From: Devosia sp. A8/3-2
Lineage (GTDB): Bacteria; Pseudomonadota; Alphaproteobacteria; Rhizobiales; Devosiaceae
Reading direction: 5' to 3'
Assembly: GCA_025452255.1 (NCBI GenBank)
Contig: CP104974.1
Coordinates: 3,140,156 to 3,204,155, forward strand
DNA: 64,000 nucleotides
How positions within the stretch are numbered: position 1 is the stretch's first letter; every line of letters starts with the position of its first letter. This document shows positions 59,920-64,000 of this stretch, in pieces. The notes under the pieces are model-generated. The model was given only the letters and a program-made list of their open reading frames with translations, was not told the origin of the DNA and did no database searches. Made by a program: the position numbers and the translations under genes.

Positions 59920-60752
59920 CTAATATGCTGTGCCAGTCAATTGCTCGCTCAGCGTCCAGAGCTGTTCCTGGGCGGCTTCGTCATAGGCGGCGGGGATGGC
60001 GCGGCCCGGTTTGTAATGCTTGAAATAGACGCCGCATGTTTGCGCCGGGGCAGGATCGGTGGCGAGGCGGACGAGTTTTTTGCCGGCTTTTTCGGGTGAG
60101 GCCATGAGCGGCGCCAGTAGCGTGTGTGCGAGGAAGCGGGGGCGCCGCGCGTGCGGCGGTAGATGTCGGTGCGGACGAGGCCCGGGGCGAGGCAATTGAC
60201 GGTGATGCCTTCGAGGCGGCGGGCCGGGGCGAAGGTGAATTGCACATTGGCGAGTTTGGTCTGGCCATAGACGCGGTAGCCGTCATAGGCGCGGTCGCGA
60301 TTGTAGTCGGCAAAATCGAAGGGGAATTGCAGGCTGGAGGCGGTGAGCACGATCCGGGCGGCGCCGTGGGCCTTGAGGGCGTCGTGGAGGAGATTGGTGA
60401 GCAGGAAGGGCGCGAGGTGATTGATGGCGAGCGTCATTTCGAGGCCATCGGGGGAGAGGGTGCGTTCGCTGAAATGGGCGCCGGCATTGGCGATGAAACC
60501 GGCGAGGCGCTTGTGGCGCTCGAGGATGCGGGCGGCAGCGGCGCCGATATCGGCTTGCGAGGCGAGGTCGGCATGTTCGAGCTCGACGGCGCGATTGCCG
60601 GAGCGCTGCACGATTTCGGCATGGGCGTCCCTGCCCTTTTGGCCGTCGTGGAGCAGCAGGACGAGCGGGTGCCCCAGTTGGGCTAGCTGGAGTGCGGCGG
60701 CCTTGCCCATGCCTGAGGAGGCGCCGGTGATGATAATGGGGGAAGTCGGCAA
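59920..60752 (-). CDS. Short-chain dehydrogenase, retinol-dehydrogenase-like (frame broken once)
   Basis: NAD(P) motif IIITGASSGMGKAAALQLA, NAG motif FIANAGAHFSERTL, catalytic serine region IVLTASSLQFPFDF and Y-x-x-x-K in VYGQTKLANVQF. The C-terminal part (RFLAHTLLAPLMASPEKAGK, TCGVYFKHYKPGR) is in another frame after a C run one base short near 60148. About 277 aa. Substrate unknown. Confidence 0.82.
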
Positions 60753-60959
60753 AATGTGTTCCGGAGCGGGCTGCGGGGCAGTTTCCTAGGAAGACAAAAA
60801 GGCTGGCCGATGGCGGGGGATGGTGTGGGAACGGAGTTGTGAAGGCGCTTGGGGCGCCTCACTTTTGGTCCATCCCGCAGGAGTCTTTGTTGGGATACCC
60901 CCTCCTAGCCTCCCCCTGATAGGGGAGGGATCTCTCCAGGGTTGCGGAGAGATCGAGGT

Positions 60960-62899
60960 TTAGGCGTTAGATTTGGGGCTTGCGCTTGGCTTTGTGGTCT
61001 TTGCCGGCCGGCTTGTCTTTTTGGCGTGGGGCGCGCCATCGCCAGCGGGCTTGCCGGCCCATTTTGGCTTGCCCTTGTCCTTGGTGGGCGCCTTGGGGGC
61101 GCGGGGCTTGTCGAAGTCCTTGCGGGGCGGACGGGGAGCCTCGGCGGGCGCGGGCTGGAAGTCGTCGGCGCCGAGGGTGGACGAGCCGTAGCGCTGCTGG
61201 CGGTCACTGCGCTCGGGGCGAGCAGCCATGGGGTCGTAGCGTTCGACGGGGCTCGGCGGGCGCTTGCCGGATGGGCGCGGGGTGGCCTGACGTTCGCCGG
61301 GGGCTTCGATGGCCGAGATGGTGACGCCGCGTTCGCCCGAGCCATTGCGCGCGATGGCGGCAGCGAAGGCATCGGCCTTGCCAGCGGCAACTTCGAAATG
61401 GGATTCGGTATCGAAAATGCGGATCGAGCCGATGGCCGTCTTGGTGACATTGCCGGCCTTGCAGAGCATGGGCAGGACCCAGCGCGGCTCGGCCTTGTGC
61501 TTGCGGCCGACGGTGACCTTGAACCAGTGCCGCCCTCGAATTTTTCGCGGGTGCGCGGGTCCTTGTCGCCCGGCCGGTCCGGCATGGCGTTTTCGGTGAC
61601 ATCTTCGGGCGCCGGGCGGGCGGCGAATTGCTGGCGCAGATAGGCGGCAGCGATGGCCTCGGGGCTGTAGCGGGCGAGTAGCTGGCCGACGAAATCAGCT
61701 TCTTCCTCGGCGACCGGCAGGCTGAGGGATGCGTTGGAGAGGATGCCTTCGCGGTAACGCGCATCGATCTCGCTCGCAGTGGGCGGGCCCATCATGGTGA
61801 CGTCGAGCTTGGCGCCCTTGAGGATGCGCTGGGCAACGTTGCGGCGATGCATCGGGGCGATGATGACGCAGGTGCCCTTGCGGCCGGCGCGGCCGGTGCG
61901 GCCCGAGCGGTGCAGCAGCGTATCGGGATTGGTCGGCAGGTCGGCGTGGATGACCAGATCGAGATTGGGTAGATCGATGCCGCGGGCGGCGACGTCGGTG
62001 GCAACGCAGATATGGGCGCGGCCATCACGCATGGCCTGCAGCGCATTGGTGCGCTCGGACTGTGAGAGTTCGCCTGACAGGGTCACGACGTCAAAGCCGC
62101 GATTATGCAGGCGCGCGGAGAGGTGTTTGACGCCTTCGCGGGTGGAGGCGAAGACGATGGTGTTGACCGCCTCAAAGTAGAGCAGCGTGTTGATGATGGC
62201 GTTTTCGCGCTCGGCGGCGGGGACCAGCATCAGCTTATAGTCGATATCGGCGTGCTGCTCATTGGCGCTGGTGGCGGCGACGCGCAGGGCGTCGCGCTGG
62301 AAGGTCTTGGCCAGCTGGGCGATGGGCCGCGGCACGGTCGCGGAGAAGAGCAGCGTGCGGCGATCTTCGGGGGCGGCGTCGAGGATGAATTCGAGGTCTT
62401 CGCGGAAGCCCAGATCGAGCATTTCGTCGGCTTCGTCGAGGACGACGGCACGCAGCGCGGACATATCGAGGGCGCCACGGGTGATGTGGTCACGCAGGCG
62501 GCCGGGGGTGCCGACGACGATATGGGCGCCGCGTTCAAGGGCGCGGCGCTCGGTGCGGGCATCCATGCCGCCAACGCAGGAGGCGGTGCGGGCCCCGGCT
62601 TCGGCATAGAGCCAATCGAGTTCGCGCTGCACCCGGAGGGCGAGTTCGCGCGTGGGGGCAATCACCAGCGCCGTGGGGGCGCCGACTTCGGTGAAGCGCT
62701 CGGCATCACCCAGCAGGGTTGGGGCAATGGCCATGCCGAAGGCGACGGTCTTGCCGGAGCCGGTTTGAGCGGAGACGAGCAGATCGCGGCCGGCGGTTTC
62801 ATCTTCGATAATGGCGGCTTGCACGGGCGTCAGCGTCTCGTACCCCTTGGCGGCAAGGGCACGGGCGAGCGGAGCAAGAATGGTTTCAGGCAGGGACAA
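60960..62899 (-). CDS. DEAD-box RNA helicase, DbpA/CsdA-like (frame broken once)
   Basis: Q motif YETLTPVQAAII, Walker A SAQTGSGKTVAFGMA, APTRELALRVQ, VGTPGRLRDHI, VLDEADEMLD, LFSATVP, VATDVAARGIDLP and HRSGRTGRAGRKG are all present. The C-terminus has a DbpA-type RNA-binding domain (LCKAGNVTKTAIGSIRIFDT, ESHFEVA), then a basic low-complexity tail (KPRAPKAPTKDKGKPKWAGK). The break near 61535 lies between FEGG and WFKVTVGRK. The start is ambiguous: TTG 62899 gives MSLPETILAPLARAL; ATG 62989 would add a poor leader. Confidence 0.9.
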
Positions 62900-63051
62900 T
62901 GGGAGACTTTCGGATGGGTGAGAACCCCCACCCGGTCCTCCCCTTAATGGTCGGGAGGAAGCGAAGGAGTTCAGATTTTGGTGCATCATAGCACAAACAA
63001 GCAAAAAGGCCGCCCGGCGGGCGGCCTCGTATTTTCGGAGGCGTCGAGGGG

Positions 63052-63255
63052 TCAGGCCTTGGGCTGCTTGCGCAGTTCGGCGACCGATTTGCCCTTGTGG
63101 CCCCAGTTTTCCAACGGCACATCCTCAATGACGATGTGGGTGGTTTCCGGGTTCTTGCCAAGCACCTTGACCATCACGTCCGTAATGCCGGCGATGACCT
63201 CGGATTTCTGTTCCGGGGTGGCACCTTCGAGAATGCGAACGCTGATAAAGGGCAT
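63052..63255 (-). CDS. 4-oxalocrotonate tautomerase-family protein
   Basis: Intact 67-aa protein. It starts MPFISVRILEGATPEQKSEV; removal of Met exposes the catalytic Pro1. It continues VIAGITDVMVKVLGKNPETT and HIVIEDVPLENWGHKG, typical of small tautomerases. Physiological substrate unknown. One base separates it from the ndk stop. Confidence 0.88.
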   Translation of the reverse strand: MPFISVRILEGATPEQKSEVIAGITDVMVKVLGKNPETTHIVIEDVPLENWGHKGKSVAELRKQPKA

Positions 63256-63256
63256 G

Positions 63257-63679
63257 TTAGCCGACCAGTTCGTCGTCGTTGAAGAAGAACTTGATTTCTC
63301 GGGCAGCGGTCTCGGGAGCGTCCGAACCGTGCACCGAGTTTTCGCCGATCGAGAGGGCGAATTCCTTGCGGATGGTGCCTTCAGCGGCATTGGCCGGGTT
63401 GGTCGCGCCCATGACGTCACGGTTCTTGAGGATGGCGCCTTCGCCTTCCAGAACCTGCACGACGACGGGGGATGCGATCATCTGCTCGACCAGTTCGCCA
63501 AAGAAGGGGCGATCCTTGTGCACGCCATAGAAGCCTTCGGCCCGGGCGCGGGTCATGTGGATCTTCTTGAGCGCGATCGGACGGAGGCCGGCGTCTTCGA
63601 ACTTGGTCAGGATCTTGCCGATGAGGTTACGACGGACGGCATCGGGTTTGATGATGGAGAAGGTGCGTTCGATCGCCAT
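63257..63679 (-). CDS. ndk: Nucleoside-diphosphate kinase
   Basis: Intact 140-aa enzyme balancing NTP pools. It starts [20 protein letters not shown]; conserved [34 protein letters not shown] and the phospho-histidine in [16 protein letters not shown]. Confidence 0.97.
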   Translation of the reverse strand: MAIERTFSIIKPDAVRRNLIGKILTKFEDAGLRPIALKKIHMTRARAEGFYGVHKDRPFFGELVEQMIASPVVVQVLEGEGAILKNRDVMGATNPANAAEGTIRKEFALSIGENSVHGSDAPETAAREIKFFFNDDELVG

Positions 63680-63755
63680 TGAAACTGGTCCTTATTGCGA
63701 TAAAGGGCTGAGAAAGGTGCTGCCTTCTAACGACAGACTGCGACGGAGACAAGAC

Positions 63756-63899
63756 TAGGACCTATCGACATTCACTGATGCTGGCCTGCAAATGGCAGTT
63801 TTCTGCGCTTCCGGTGCTCACGTACCGATGTACGCTCCGCTCCGGTTCTCGAAAAACCGCCACTTTCGGCTCAGCCTGAGTGAATGTCGATTGGTCCTA
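63756..63899. repeat. 144-bp palindromic element with 21-bp terminal inverted repeats
   Basis: The left end TAGGACCTATCGACATTCAC is followed by T; the right end is its inverse complement with one mismatch in 21. The interior also pairs imperfectly (AAATGGCAGTTTTCTG against AAAGTGGCGGTTTTTC; ACGTAC near the centre). It lies upstream of ndk with no ORF inside. The form is MITE-like or a large REP/BIME-type hairpin. Confidence 0.7.
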
Positions 63900-63915
63900 C
63901 GTTACCGCGTGGCAA

Positions 63916-64000
63916 CTAATCAGCCGCAACCTCAATCGTCCCGCCCGTCTGGCGCGAGCCGCTTGGCGCTCGGATGGTCACGTCGAGAGTGGTGACGTCC
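63916..64000 (-). CDS. C-terminal fragment of an unidentified gene
   Basis: The last 27 codons before TAG (63916-63918) read DVTTLDVTIRAPSGSRQTGG and TIEVAAD, a beta-rich tail in a GC3-typical frame. The gene continues beyond the right edge, so it cannot be identified. Confidence 0.4.
   Translation of the reverse strand, partial: DVTTLDVTIRAPSGSRQTGGTIEVAAD

Overview
The window is a 64 kb piece of a GC-rich alphaproteobacterial chromosome, most probably a Hyphomicrobiales member close to Devosia. The evidence is gene order and family content: nusB-ribH-ribE-ribD-nrdR-glyA, rpoZ-rel-pyrE-acpS-lepB-rnc-era, an LdtR regulator beside its L,D-transpeptidase, an alphaproteobacterial Porin_2-type porin, a BA14K-like protein, a DUF1007 protein and a Bpt-type aminoacyl-tRNA-protein transferase. 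The genus is an inference from this content; no 16S rRNA is present.

Layout. 1-4.2 kb (minus strand) holds the riboflavin/NrdR/GlyA cluster. 4.3-7.3 kb holds envelope genes and the ldtP-ldtR pair. 7.4-13.5 kb is mixed: an XRE regulator with its palindromic operator, hemB, an RDD protein, bpt and an EEP-family protein. 13.1-24.7 kb (mostly minus) holds parC, recO, a MarR regulator and the rpoZ-rel-pyrE-acpS-lepB-rnc-era housekeeping cluster. 24.9-35.3 kb holds a NYN protein, smpB, dapA, a soluble lytic transglycosylase, a BON/OmpA-like protein and the porin. 35.8-40.7 kb holds an SDR, an amino-sugar operon (gntR-SIS-nagA) and small stress-type genes. 53.7-64 kb holds a GST, a TauE/SafE permease, a molybdopterin oxidoreductase, a guanidine-II riboswitch with its Gdx/SugE exporter, a DEAD-box helicase, a tautomerase and ndk.

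41.49-53.56 kb is an integrated element of about 12 kb, bounded by a perfect 14-bp direct repeat whose right copy is the 3' CCA end of tRNA-Ser(GCU). It carries a tyrosine integrase, AlpA, an HTH protein whose gene contains six iteron-like palindromic repeats, a terminase-small-subunit-like protein, a prohead protease/major capsid fusion, and a minus-strand cargo of an adenine methylase, a ParB-like protein and a PIN-like protein. I see no large terminase, portal or tail gene. It therefore looks like a capsid-encoding phage satellite rather than a prophage, and it is the most interesting object in the window.

Quality warning. Many universally essential genes (hemB, glyA, parC, rel, era, ribE and others) are split by single-base indels. 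At least eleven of the breaks are the same change, CGAA read as CAGAA (TTCG as TTCTG), and others are homopolymer or CG-repeat contractions. I treat these as sequencing or polishing errors, not pseudogenes. Coordinates of split genes span the whole reconstructed gene, and each entry says where the frame breaks.
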